Shown here in pieces: positions 1 through 11,524 of a stretch of 64,000 bases of DNA (positions are counted from its first letter, which is position 1; each line of letters opens with the position of its first letter). Source of the stretch: Clavulina sp. PMI_390 (lineage: Eukaryota > Basidiomycota > Agaricomycetes > Cantharellales > Hydnaceae); NCBI GenBank assembly GCA_015039315.1, contig WIDE01000005.1:710833-774832 (forward strand), given 5' to 3'. Under the pieces are notes generated by a model. It ran no database searches and was not told where the DNA came from. It worked only from the letters and a program-made list of their open reading frames with translations. The translations under genes were made by a program, and so were the position numbers.

Positions 1-1588
1 TCGGCTTCAACGCTGAGCGTCAGCAGAACGCCATTGGCTCTCTGTCTGGTGGCTGGAAGATGAAGCTCGCCCTCGCCCGTGCTGTGCTCTTCAACGCCGA
101 TATCTTGCTGCTTGATGAGCCCACTAACCACTTGGACGTCATCAACGTCGCATGGTTGGAGAACTACCTCTGTGGTCTCAAGACTTGCACTTCCAGTACG
201 TTCTCTTCCATTGATGCAGCCTACGATGTCAACTTTGATTGCTGATATATCTTCTCATAGTCATCGTCTCGCACGACTCTGGCTTCTTGAACAACACCAT
301 CACCGATGTCCTCCACCTCGACCGCTTCAAGGTCAAGCGCTACCGTGGCAACCTCGAGGCCTTCGTCAAGGCCGTCCCTGAGGCCAAGTCTTACTACACT
401 CTCGAGGCCGCTGAGGACTACAAGTTCAAGCTCCCCGACCCCCCGTTGTTGGATGGTGTCAAGACCAAGGAGAAGTCGCTCCTCAAGATGCGCCAGGTTG
501 GCTTCCAGTACCCCACTCAGCTCAAGCAGCAGCTGTACGACATCACCCTCCAAGTCTCCCTCTCCTCCCGTGTCGCCATTCTCGGCCCCAACGGCTCTGG
601 CAAGTCTACTCTCGTCAAGCTGCTCATCGGTGACATGGAGCCCAACAAGGGTGGTGAGGTCTGGAAGCACCCCAACTTGGTCATTGGCTACGTCGCCCAG
701 CACGCCTTCCACCACATCGATCACCACCTCGACAAGACCCCTCTCGAGTACATGCTCTGGCGTTACCAGACCGGTGAAGATCTCGAGGAGCTCAACAAGG
801 CTAACCGTGTGATCTCTGCCGAGGAAGAGGCCAAGATGAAGGAGGGTGGTGTGGTCGTCATTGAGGGCGTCAAGCGCCTGATTGACGAGATCGTTGCCCG
901 CAAGAAGTTAAAGCAGAGCTACGAGTACGAGGTTACCTTCAAGAACCTCTCCTCCACCGAGAACATCTGGCTCTCGCGTGACGAGCTTATCCAGCGTGGC
1001 TTCGAGAAGAAGGTCATCGAGCTCGATACCCGTGAGGCTCAGCGCCTTGGTCTCCTCCGTCCTCTCGTCCGTCGTGAGATCGAGAAGCACTTCGCTGACT
1101 TTGGTCTCGAGGCTGAGTTCGTCTCGCACAACACCATGCGTGGTCTCTCTGGTGGCCAGAAGGTCAAGATCGTGCTCGGTGCCGCTACCTGGCGTCGTCC
1201 CCACGTCATCTGCCTCGACGAGCCTACCAACTACCTCGATCGCGAGTCGCTCGCTGCCCTCATCGAGGCGCTCAAGGAGTTCCAGGGTGGTGTCCTGATC
1301 ATCACGCACAACCGTGACTTCTCCGAGTCCATCTGCAAGGAAGTCTGGGCTATGCGCGACGGTCACCTCGAGGCCTCTGGCCACAACTGGGTTGAGGGTC
1401 AGGGCTCCGGCCCCAGGATCGACCAGGGCAAGGAGGATGAAGAGGACCAATATGATGCCATGGGCAACAAGATTGACAAGTCCAAGAAGGCCAAGAAGCT
1501 CACTTCCGCTGAGGCCCGCAAGGCCAAGAAGGACAGGATGGCAAGGAGGAAGCGTGGCGAGGAGGTCTTCACTGATGAGGAGGTTTAA
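1..1588 (+). CDS. TEF3: Translation elongation factor 3 (EF-3), C-terminal part; start lies upstream of the window
   Basis: This ABC-F ATPase is the fungus-specific third elongation factor, which binds the ribosome and helps release E-site tRNA during elongation in the cytosol. The window opens inside the first ABC domain: the signature [15 protein letters not shown] and Walker [12 protein letters not shown] are seen in the first 150 bases. One intron (196-260) separates this from the second exon (261-1588). The second ABC domain has Walker [10 protein letters not shown], a chromodomain-like insertion before the second signature (LSGGQKVKI), Walker [11 protein letters not shown] and the switch ITHNRDF. 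The tail is lysine- and arginine-rich ([15 protein letters not shown]), as expected for the EF-3 ribosome-binding C-terminus. Codon use is strongly biased towards C-ending codons, as in highly expressed genes, which leaves long open frames on the other strand. The N-terminal HEAT repeats are missing only because of the window edge. Confidence 0.96.
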
Positions 1589-3301
1589 CTTCTCTTCACC
1601 CTCCTTTTGGCTCATCGTTTCCCTCGTTCTGTCGTTCTTCTGGTCTCTTGTTTATGATCTGTCCTCACGCATTGTTTTTTTGTCTTTTTCTCGATCTTCT
1701 TGGTTCTTTGTATGTGTTCTATGTTCCTATGTATCCATCCATCCCGTCCTTCTGCGACAACCTTTTGCATTCCACCCTATATCCGCATACCTGTTGTCGT
1801 TTCCTCATGTCACGTTTTTCCTTCATTCTCTCATTCCGTTCTTTGGAGCGCGCATTACATCTACACTCTCCCTATGCGTTCGAATTACAGTTTCCGTTCG
1901 TTAGAGTATGCTGTTTCTAGACTGCTACTATGACTACTTACGCTGGCTCGTTACGTGTTTCGTTTATGTGTTTGTCTACGTATCTACTTCCACCTAATTC
2001 ATGCCGCTCTCTGTCTCCGTATCTCAACGTGTGATCCCTCGTGATAAGCGTTTGATATAATCAGAAGAGTTGCAGCGATGTTCCGGCAAAGCGTAATTGG
2101 GATGACGTCGAGAGCTCAGCAAACGACTGGGGAACAGCAGGACGCAAAACACAGGAACGGAAATCCTTCCACGCACGGTATACGGTACATCAAATATATC
2201 TAGGGACTGGAGAAGCACGGCGTGCCTGTAAATCTTCGAGCTTCATGCGATCCCAAGTCGCGATTCCTCTCCAGGAGGCGTGCTTGGCACATCGTTATTC
2301 AGCTCTTCCCATCCCAATCGTCTCTTAGCTCGAGCAATATAAAAAATGGACTCTCTCGATCAGACGGGTAGAACTCAGTGAAGAAGAAAAGACGCAAAAT
2401 TTTTGTGAGGCTTCAGCGCCACACTTGTCGTCGTTGCCGTTGGGAAGCCTTCTCACTTGACTAGAAAGGCCATTTCGTCTCACTTGCGCTCAAGTGGAGC
2501 ACGGTAACCTCCTTTCTATTCAAAAATGAAATTGTGTGCGAAACTCTTGTAGCTTTTCCTGAAACTTCACGATTCACCCTCACGGAGTCGACACGAGGCT
2601 TATGAAAAGGATCTGAGGATAGGAGAGCTTGAGCTATGAGCGGAGAAATTGCCTAAATCGTGGACGAAGCAGATCATAGATCTAGTTATGTCTGGAAGAG
2701 CTGTCAGGCCTTCAAGTGCTGCTTCTCGACATGCGTCGAACGGCCTGTGGCGAACAAAGTGTGGCAGCCAAGCGGTGAAGTGTCTTCGGATCCTCATAAC
2801 ACGCCGCTGGATATAACCGCGGAAATAGAGCTTGAAGTGGACTGAGTGATAGTTGATCCAGGTTACAGGCGTGCAGAGAAAGAAACGTTTAGATTCGCCA
2901 AAAGGACACACGTACACGTTACATGATTGTTGCATCATACACTTATTGGAACCATGTTGACAGGCCCGAATACCGAAGAAGCAATCAAATACAGACGGCC
3001 AGAATCCAAATTTGACTGCGCAGAACACCGGACTGACTCGATCGGAGATGCTGGGCTGCTCTGCTCCGCGCCGCGACATCGGGACAACAAGACAGAAACA
3101 CCTACCGTTGAAGTGGGCAATAAGCGAATTACACATTTGAGTGGTCATAGCGATGCGGACTGAGGCGCAAGAAGCCTAGGTAATCAATGCGGGGAGATGA
3201 CCGACGTCAGTACCTCGATCGCAAGAAAGTGGCGTCGGCGGCACACTGTCGCAGGACCTTTCAGAACTTCACTCAAGAAGCCACGAAATCAGGCACTAAC
3301 C
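1589..3301. other. 3' flank and convergent intergenic space between EF-3 and the LACTB2-like gene
   Basis: The first 350 bases are pyrimidine-rich and probably hold the EF-3 3' untranslated region. Both flanking genes end here (convergent). I find no gene I recognise. One ATG-initiated open frame of 182 codons exists on the minus strand (3148-2600), but it has no family motif. Confidence 0.5.
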
Positions 3302-4709
3302 TTACGCTTCGTTTGAATGGTTCAGGCGGACCCACTGGGCTTCACGCAACCGAGAGAACATCTCCAGGCCACCACCCGACTTGAGAATATCCGAACTATG
3401 ATGTCCTCCCTTAATGGCTACCTTTCCTTCATTCTCCAGCTTCTCGAGATGAAGCCAGACCCCTCGTTCAGCGGCTGGCCAAACGGCGGGTGGGTATTTA
3501 GCATAGAGCGTGCGCACGATAGAAGCAATCGATGACTGTGTCGTGGAGTCCTCGGGTGTCTGAGAAACCGGGAGAAGTCCAAGAATCTGAGCTTCTCGCT
3601 CGGCCCGGTGGCTGATATACGTTTCGAGGGTTTTCAGCCCATCCTTAATCACAGGTCCATGTCCCGGGTATATAGTCAGGGATTGCGCCACAGAGGACCC
3701 GTCACTAGTCTCTTTCGCGATACCGGTGACCAATTCACGACCAGCATCCAGCATGTTCTGGAGGCTTCGCATATATACCCCCAGGTCTTCAAATACAGCC
3801 GTGCCTTCGCCAAGCACTGTATCAGCACTGAACATGGCATGATCGGAAGGAAGGAGAACAGATATAGAGTCGGTTGTATGGCCAGGGGTATGAATCACTT
3901 TAAGCTCGAGGGGAGAATCGGAGGCGTGGGTTTGGAGGATCTGGCCATTAATGAGGTCATGGATGATGGGCTCGGGAGGATCATTCAAAGGAAGGTCAGT
4001 GGCCGCAGGGTCAGATTTGGGAGCCGCGTGCTCGAAAGCTGCATGAGGGAGCTGAGTAATTGCGCGAATAGTTGAGTGCCATGATGCGCCTTCACTTTCG
4101 GTAGCAGAAAGGGAAGCCTTTTTTTCCCAAGGAGACGGGAGCTTGTGGATGCGAGGAGGACAATATGCGTTTTGCGATTGATCCTGGAATGAATGGCCCT
4201 CCGAAGCATTGGGGCTCGTAGAGCTTTCACCCTTCAGGGAAAAAGCCTCCAAGCCTAATTTGTGAATGAGGGAAAGCACGGCAGGGAGCCCTGCATGGTG
4301 ATCGTGGTGTCGGTGGGATATGATGATATCTGAGACAAGAGGGTTGAAGTGGTTCGCTGAACTATGGTTGGGAAGCGCAGACGATTGCGCCACAGCGTCG
4401 CGGAGAGCAGATTCTAGAAAGGGGATATATGCATCTACTGCATCACCAGCATCGAATAGGATGTAGGGGACATCCGAACCAATTAGATATGTATTGGTAC
4501 CCTGGAGGGTAAATTTTCCAGGATTCTTCAACAAGAAAAGGTCAACATGTAGCGCCGATGCAGGGGATAAATGATGCAGACTTGGCCCAAGATTCGGAGC
4601 ACCCGAGGGCTCAGCTGTTGTGCGAGGGAGGTTAGAACATGAGATGGATCATATTTGTAACGAAACCTTGAAGCAAACTCACGCGTACGATCGACTCCAG
4701 AGCCTCCAT
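3302..4709 (-). CDS. LACTB2: LACTB2-type metallo-beta-lactamase-fold hydrolase (probable endoribonuclease family)
   Basis: The predicted protein has about 427 residues. Human LACTB2 is a mitochondrial single-strand endoribonuclease of about 290 residues; fungal relatives also include hydrolases linked to polyketide synthesis, so the substrate is uncertain. Three exons fit: 4709-4683 (MEALESIVR), 4614-4582 (LSPRVLRILGQ) and 4525-3302 (starting NPGKFTLQGTNTYL), joined by introns of 68 and 56 nt in phase 0. The join restores the family N-terminus, an LSPRV..LG..P..FTLQGTNTYL pattern. The metal-binding HxHxDH motif is HRHHDH, followed by HTPGHTTD and YPGHGPV. A low-complexity stretch of about 100 residues between the first two metal motifs accounts for the extra length. 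The start is the ATG just before the short first exon. The gene is divergent from the Clp1-like gene. Confidence 0.86.
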
Positions 4710-4960
4710 CGCTCAGGAGCTAGCGCGTGTGCTATTGATATCGGAGCTATTTACACACGGATTGAATGGCAGAGTCCCAATATCAATTGCTGCTTGTTTG
4801 CCATGCTGTAACTCTGGGGCCTTGGTTAGGCTAATGCCGGCACGACGGCAGATTCGGTTTCTCGCCCTGTCGGACCAAATTTCCATCCTTTCATGAAAGA
4901 AACACAATCTTGAACGTCCTCCTCTCTCATTTACCTAGAGGGCTTTCCTTCCTCTAACCC
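4710..4960. promoter_or_regulatory. Shared divergent promoter region of the LACTB2-like and Clp1-like genes
   Basis: Only 251 bases separate the two start codons, so both promoters must overlap or lie back to back here. No clear TATA box was seen. Confidence 0.45.
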
Positions 4961-6134
4961 ATGCCTCAACCAAACGACCCAAATCTCGCGTCCCAGCGAC
5001 GACGGCCGTTCTCCCCAGCACCGGCATGGGCACCTAACACGCCCCCATGGTCTCCAGGGCCCCATCCGGTGCGCCCGCAAACCCCGGCACGCTCCAGGAC
5101 TCCGTCAAGACGAAATTGGCCTGCCCCTCCCCCAAGGTCCCGCACTCCCATTCCTGTCCAGCAGCTACCACGATGGATTTCCGTTACTCCTAGAGCCCCA
5201 GTCGATCCGAATCTCCTTCACCCACTACATATTCGGATTGGTCCACCAGTCACCGAAACACACCACGGCGTCCAGGTCCCAAAGGCCATGGTTTCGTTCC
5301 CGCGTCTACTGGACCGCCCAGTTCCGGTCATCGACGACTCCAGGCTGATGTATCTGGATGCCCGGATGCGGTCTCGATCTCTTGCAGATTTTAGTGTAGA
5401 TGTTGAAAATGACAAACTACCGTCAGTCCACCTCCCATTTGCTCCAACTCGCGTGCATCTGACTGACCAGATGGTAGCACTACAGTATGGTTTATGGGCT
5501 AGGTTGTTTGTCTGCAATCCAAGATGAGGTGTTTACTACCTCGTCATCAATCGTTGTGCCGTCCAGTATAGACATTGCTTTGACCAAGCTCACTGGTATG
5601 CTTCCCACCCATCTTGTGGCAGTCAGTGACACCACCGAAAAAAACGTGTTGGTCAGGTACTTCCCCATTCACGCTTCTGTCTACGCGTCACAGTGCGCGA
5701 ATTTTCCCCTTCCCCCTGGCAGCCTCGAGCAGCCCCCTCCGTCCCCATACTTCGGCGCCAACGGCCAGCCTTTCCTTCGGCTTCCCGTAATACTGATCAA
5801 AGCCCACGTTCCCACATTTCATCTTATTCAAACTGCTCTATACACTCGCAGCTACCGCGAGGTGCTAAGGGACTTGGTCCCTCGAATTCCCCCATCAATA
5901 GAACCCACTCTGGGAGATGTCACGAGCGTGGCCGAAGCTATCGGTTCAGACACCCCCTCAGGCATCGAAATTGTGGCCACGTGCTTTAATATTCTTTCAC
6001 TCTGGGAGACCGTTCACCGACTGTGCCTCTATGATGAGCAGCTCTATGAGACTGTGGATCTCGCATGGGCCATTGCACTTGAGTCGGTGGCTTGGTACCA
6101 GCGAAACCGACAACCTAATAACCCTTATGCCTAA
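4961..6134 (+). CDS. Clp1-like (clampless) family protein
   Basis: The predicted protein has about 369 residues and two exons (4961-5421 and 5486-6134). The 64-nt intron has a GTCAGT donor, a CTGAC branch sequence and a TACAG acceptor; it is needed because the two open frames are shifted relative to each other. The N-terminus is proline- and arginine-rich and looks disordered. The rest has the pattern I associate with basidiomycete Clp1-like proteins: LPTHLVAVSD, FPIHASVYASQCANFPLP, LPVILI..HVPTFHLIQTALYT and a C-terminal LWETVHRLCLYDE..VDLAW. Clp1 in Coprinopsis and Ustilago is required for clamp formation and dikaryon development and is controlled by mating type. Assignment rests on recalled family pattern, not on a search, and the biochemical function of Clp1 is not known. 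Confidence 0.66.
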
Positions 6135-7169
6135 TTTACCAGCCAAACTCAACTTTTCCGTAGCAGCATTTTTCTACCATACCCTCAGCCAGGAATCACA
6201 CCCAGCCATTTACACGCCCATCCATCGCATTATCACATTAGTTTTGATAAATTTTCTCCAGGTGACCATCTTCTAGCGTCTTCGTTTCTCTCGTCCCCAT
6301 TTGCTCGCGAACACGTTGTCCGTCTCCTTGCCCTCCTTCCCTCCCGTATTCACATCTGCAGAATCCAAACAGTCCAGTCACTGATTACAGTACCTACCGC
6401 TAACCATCTTTGTTCTTGTTACGCCGCGATTTCCCTTCAGCCCCTCTTCCCCTTCTACATTGGCCCTTCCTGTAACACGAACCGATGTAGCTAGCAATAC
6501 AAGCTCATTGGGCTACACAGGTCCTCCGATAGTTACGCTAATACGAGCGACCAAACTAGGAGAATCTTGCCAAATAGTCCGATCTGGGTGTCTACATTCA
6601 TGCTTAATCGAGTCCGCCTAAGGCTCTTGAAGGGGAATGCGAGAATCCCAAATTAGGCAACCTGGTCACGTGTCAGGGTTCGTGGGACACAGGTTCGGAT
6701 GGACAACAAGCTCTCTTGCAATCAGCATGGCTACTCTCGTTTCTTATCCCGACGTCGTATCCGGGATTTATAGATCTCCGCCATGAAGATAATCAATCCA
6801 AGTTGCAATGATGCTGAAATAGGATTCAGAGTAACCTGAACAGCCCAAGCTTAGAACCGAGCAGCTGTTTCTACGTGGACCTCCATATTGCTCAAATTTT
6901 TGCGCAAGAATAATCGGGGTGTGTGGTGCAGCTTGTTTCTAGCTTAGGAGCTCAAATGAGTGGATACCCTGCACCTAGAGCGAAAGGCGCGCGTCAATCC
7001 TATCTTATGGAGACCAAATACTCAGCGCCAATGAGCTGAGCTGTGTTTAACCGCGTCATCCATATCCCAGAGGTTAGTTCCTACACCCATATCCAGCACG
7101 TTAATGGCTGATGAGATCTTCTTCCAAAGAGTTTAGCCCCCCATCTCTACTTTCAGCCTCGCAATTGTC
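6135..7169. other. Intergenic stretch between the Clp1-like gene and the first RdRP
   Basis: About 1 kb without a convincing reading frame. It should hold the Clp1-like 3' untranslated region and the promoter of the first RNA-dependent RNA polymerase. I see no repeat, RNA gene or mobile element. Confidence 0.5.
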
Positions 7170-10100
7170 ATGGATGTCTTTATCAAGGGGATATCTTTGC
7201 AAGCTGATGATGCCACAGTTCACGATCATATACGCAATATCCTTCATCAGCCGCCACTGAGCGAATACTGGACCCGGGGATATCCTATGAATTTCGCCCT
7301 CATCATTCATCGATATAAGAATCGACGAAGTCGGCGCAGGTGGAGGGAAGTAACAACCGGGATTCTTACAATCCCCGACGTCCGGGTAGCAAACGAGCTC
7401 ATACGCCGGTCGCCCTACCTGCCTAGCCTCGGCCGATACCAGCTTATCTTTACTGAGAGCAATAGGAGTAATCTGGATCCTCACGACATCATGACACTCC
7501 TCGAGACACCATACCGCGACCCTGAGATGCTGCGAGAACGTGTGCGCCTCGAGAAAGCGCTCGGTGAAACTGTCCCAATTACCACCCTTCAGTTCGGCTG
7601 GCTTGACAGGGATCAAGTCTTCAGCCCTGAGTGGGTGCGAAACTATGGTACTGATGATCCTGCATCAGTAGCTTTTCTTGAATCAAGGAGAGCCATTGCC
7701 ATCCAGGAAAAGGCTAAGTTTATCATTGGGAGGTACACACCACGCCAGGTAGTGGTGCGATTTGGATCTGTGGAATCTCTTAGCCATAGTCGGGCTGGTG
7801 ACCCCTACGTGGCAATCCTTTTCACTCTCCATTCGCCACCAATGTTTGAAGAGCAGGAGAAAACCGACCCCACGGCCCGCGATGACATCTTTGGCCCAGA
7901 CGAGGAGGAAAAATGGACTCGGTGCTCCTCACTCCACGACCTATCCAATGAGCATACACGACTTGCTCCTTTTGTGTCGTTAGCGTTTATGATCACCTTC
8001 AACACTCAACGCGACAGGGAAGCCGTGATTGCAATGTGTCGTGCTGCTCACTTACCCAAACCTCAGCCTCTACTTGCTCGGCCAAGCTACCGTGAACATT
8101 TTACTGCGTTGCTACTCTCCCAGCTTGAGGACTTTATTTCTTCATTCACATGGCCTATCGCTTTCCAGCTTTCCGCACTATTGTATGACCTCACAATCTC
8201 AGCTAGAGAGTTATATCAGCTCAGGGAGGAAATCTCAGCGCTAGTCAACAGGCGTCAAAATAACCCTTACTTGGTCGCGGAGATGATTGTTGAGTTTGGC
8301 GAGCAGCTAAGATTGCTTGACTACCGAAATCCAGGCCATAGCGTGCCTCAGTCCATTAACGCTGACATTTATGGGTGTCTCATGACTGCCGCTGAGACCC
8401 CTGCTGGTCGCTATCGCCTCAAGAGACCTGAAAGCAATTTGTTTCTGTCGTACCATGCCAATGTTACTCCGACATCAATTATACCACGTGGGCCGTATCC
8501 AGACCAGGTCCGTTACTTTTACACCTCTACTACTAAAACTCACCAATTTGTTCCAGTCTAACAGAGTGCTCCGCCGGTACCATGCAAATAATGACTCTTT
8601 CATTAGGGTGAACTTCTCTGATGAAGCGAGGCTGGAATTCCGGTTTGAGAGGGGCATAGATGGAGAAAAGTTTGTCCGCGATAGGGTTGGAACCCTACTG
8701 AAGGTAATATCGTGCGATGTGCTCTTTTCCTCTCGTAAGACTTCTGACAAGCTCGCTGTAGAACGGTATCTCGGTCGCTGGGCGGCGATTCGACTTCTTG
8801 GGCTACTCCAACTCGGCACTCAAAGAGCATGCTGTCTGGTTTGTCACACCCTTCATAGATGCTGAAGGCCGACATGTCACAGCCGATATCGTACGGGCTG
8901 GGCTCGGAAACTTTGACCAGGTTATTCGCTGTCCTGCGCGCTATGGTGCCAGGATGTCTCAGGCGTTTACCAGCACAAACACTTCAATAACCATTGAGGC
9001 CGAAGAGATATTACAGATCCCCGACATTGAACAGGTCTTTGGCCAAAGAAGGGTGATTTTCACTGATGGGATTGGCTGCTGTTCGCGTCAAACTATGGAC
9101 GATATCAAGGACGCCCTTGAAGCATCTCGGACTAAAAAGAAAAAGAAAAGTCGGAGAGGAACCTTCTCAGCAGTCCAGGTCCGTTTAGCTGGCAATAAAG
9201 GGGTTCTCAGCGTCGACTATCGAATGACAGACAACACAATCCTTGTCCGAGATTCTATGAACAAGTTCATATTCGAGGCTACTTCACTCGATGTGGAGAT
9301 TGCTGACGTTTTTGATCATCCTAAACCAATGTATCTGAACCGGCCCCTCATCATGATCCTAGAAACCCTTGGGGTTCCAATTCCAGTCTTTGAACAGCTG
9401 CAACGATCGCTAATCCGCACCATCAATGCCGCCGCTCAGTCAACTGAAGGTGTGGTCAAGCTCTTGGCAGACTATGGACTTGGAACAGCATTTCATGTCC
9501 CTTCCGTGCTCACTTCACTATCAAAACGCGGCCTGGCTTCAATACCACACGACGATGAATTCATGCACAGAGCAGTCAACTACAGCGAGAACGACGTGCT
9601 GCGATCGCTCAAGCACAAAGCTAGAATCCGTGTGCCAGACAGCTGGACTCTTGTTGGAGTTGCTGATATACATGGATATCTTCGAGAAGGTGAAATATTT
9701 GGTACGCGTACTAATAGCTGTTTGCGGGCGTGGCCGATATTGACCACCCACCCAACCTTGTAATTAGTTTGTATCCTCGATTCTAGCGGACGCAAGCGAT
9801 ACTTGGACGGCTCTGTTCTTGTAACAAGGTCTCCAGCTATTCATCCTGGCGATGTCCAGATGGCGCAAGCTATTGGACGCCCACCGCCTGACTCTCCTTT
9901 TACGCACGAGGACTTGCCTAATTGTGTGGTATTTCCGTGCCAAGGTTAGCACATGCCATATAACCACATCTTGCCAGCTGATTAGGTTATTAGGTACTCG
10001 CTCACTTCCCCAGTCCCTAGGCGGTGGGGACCTAGACGGCGATCTGTACAACATTGTGCAATACCAAGGACTGTTCCCCCCACAGACGGATCAACCTGCA

Positions 10101-11058
10101 GAATATCCACCAACAGAGCTGCATCAACTTCCGGAGGGATCACAGTGCACAATCGACCATGTTGCCGATTTTGTGGTTGACTTCATCAATAACGACCGAC
10201 TTGGGCAGATTTCCATGACGGTACGTGACCAAGCCACAGCAGTTTCCGTCAAGGAATCTCACTTTTTGTGGCCAGAATCTCATTATAGCTGACAATAGCG
10301 ACGAGATGTCTCGTGATGAACGTTGCCTTAGGCTTGCTGCCCTTCACAGTGTTGCCGTCGATTTCCAGAAGAGTGGTAAACCGGCTAAACTGACGGGTAT
10401 GCCGCGCAAACCTCCTCAGAAACCAGATTGGTCATTAGGAGAAATTGTTCACTCATCAGACGATGTGTATGAAAGCCAACGTGCTCTTGGAGTACTTTTC
10501 CGAAACGTCGAGCTTCCTGATACAAAGCGTCCCCCCAAGCCACAACACAAAGAGCTTTCAGTTGATGAGCTCTTCACACTGCTCACACTGGATCCCCTCT
10601 TACTGCCTAATAATGCCATTACGACCTGCATCATGTCTGAAGTGGAACAAATTATTTCTCTTAGTCCTGACGGACAACTTCTGGATGAGGTAATTATCCC
10701 CCAGTTTAGGGAGTTTGCAAGAGACCTTCAGTGGATATGCCACGCCTCGTCTTTGAACGGACGACGTCCACTCACCGAGGAAGAATGTTGGGCTGGCACA
10801 ATTGTTGCCAAATCTTCTCAGCCGAGACGTCGGGGTGAGCTACAGGCATGGATGCGCGAGCAATGCCGACTCTTGGCCGACCAAGTACGAACGGGACTCT
10901 CAGACGCAGAGAGCAATGAGGATTGGCTGGCTCGGGCTTGGGCCGCGTGGGTGCTCTCATGGAAAACGGAGGCCGAGTTTGGAGCGAAGCTCTACGGCTG
11001 GATAGCCCTAGAATGTATTTTAGACGCGCTCAAAGCCTCTGACGAAGATGCAATGTAA
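7170..11058 (+). CDS. RNA-dependent RNA polymerase of the RNA-silencing type, copy A
   Basis: This is an eukaryotic cell-encoded RdRP (QDE-1/RDR family), which makes double-stranded RNA for Dicer in quelling and related pathways. The model gives about 1203 residues in six exons: 7170-8507, 8557-8703, 8762-9701, 9768-9944, 9994-10220 and 10276-11058; introns are 49-66 nt. The N-terminus (MDVFIKGI...) resembles the RRM-like domain of fungal RdRPs. Core motifs follow in order: CPARYGARMSQAFT, FTDGIGCCS, FSAVQVRLAG.KGV, LVRDSMNKF, MYLNRPLI, RSPAIHPGDVQM and the catalytic GGGDLDGDLYN, with aspartates near residues 880, 882 and 884. After this come VAVDFQKSG and a helical C-terminus. A lysine-rich insertion (KKKKKSRR) lies between two core motifs. 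The start is the first ATG in frame and aligns with copy B, whose first exon has the same length. Confidence 0.95.
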
Positions 11059-11524
11059 GCTAGGACGCTAGGCTGGATGGGAATGCTGTGTTTATTGCGA
11101 ATGCCCTTATGCTGGATTTTTCGTGGTTCACTGGATTGTTGCAAATCCCTCATAACTACGGCACAATACCTATGTGACAGCGCATCCATCTATGTGTACT
11201 AAAGTTACTCCTTGCTAGCGGCTCGTTTGGACTTAAGCACAAATTGGACCCCGCTTCAATATTGAGTCTGCTAATAGTATTCGTTATCCTTCTATTTAAT
11301 TTGCCCTGGCTTGGAATGTTGTTGGGTCTTGCCTTGAATAGATGGCTGTTCTACGGCTAGCGCGCGCTCATCTTCGTACGGATCTGAAGATTGCGTCAAC
11401 GTCCAGGGCGTCACCATCCTAACGCGGCTGAGGTACCACTTGGCCTCACACTGTCTTTTCTTCGTTTTCGGCTCTTCATATCTCCTAGACCTCCAATCTG
11501 CCTCAGCTTCCAAGCAAGGCTAAT
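11059..11524. other. Intergenic spacer between the two RdRP copies
   Basis: A 466-bp spacer that must carry the 3' end of copy A and the promoter of copy B. It is not obviously similar to the region upstream of copy A, so the duplication probably did not keep, or no longer shows, a shared promoter. Confidence 0.5.

Noticed and set aside
908..1615. Long open frame on the minus strand across EF-3
   Set aside because: It is a shadow of the strongly biased codon use of EF-3 and shows leucine- and valine-rich nonsense without family motifs.
2600..3148. 182-codon ATG-initiated open frame on the minus strand
   Set aside because: No motif, no clear splice context and no family resemblance; it lies between two convergent 3' ends. 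It could be real but cannot be supported.
5422..5526. Reading the Clp1-like gene as two separate genes
   Set aside because: A standard intron with CTGAC branch site joins the two frames and the second part lacks its own plausible start or promoter.
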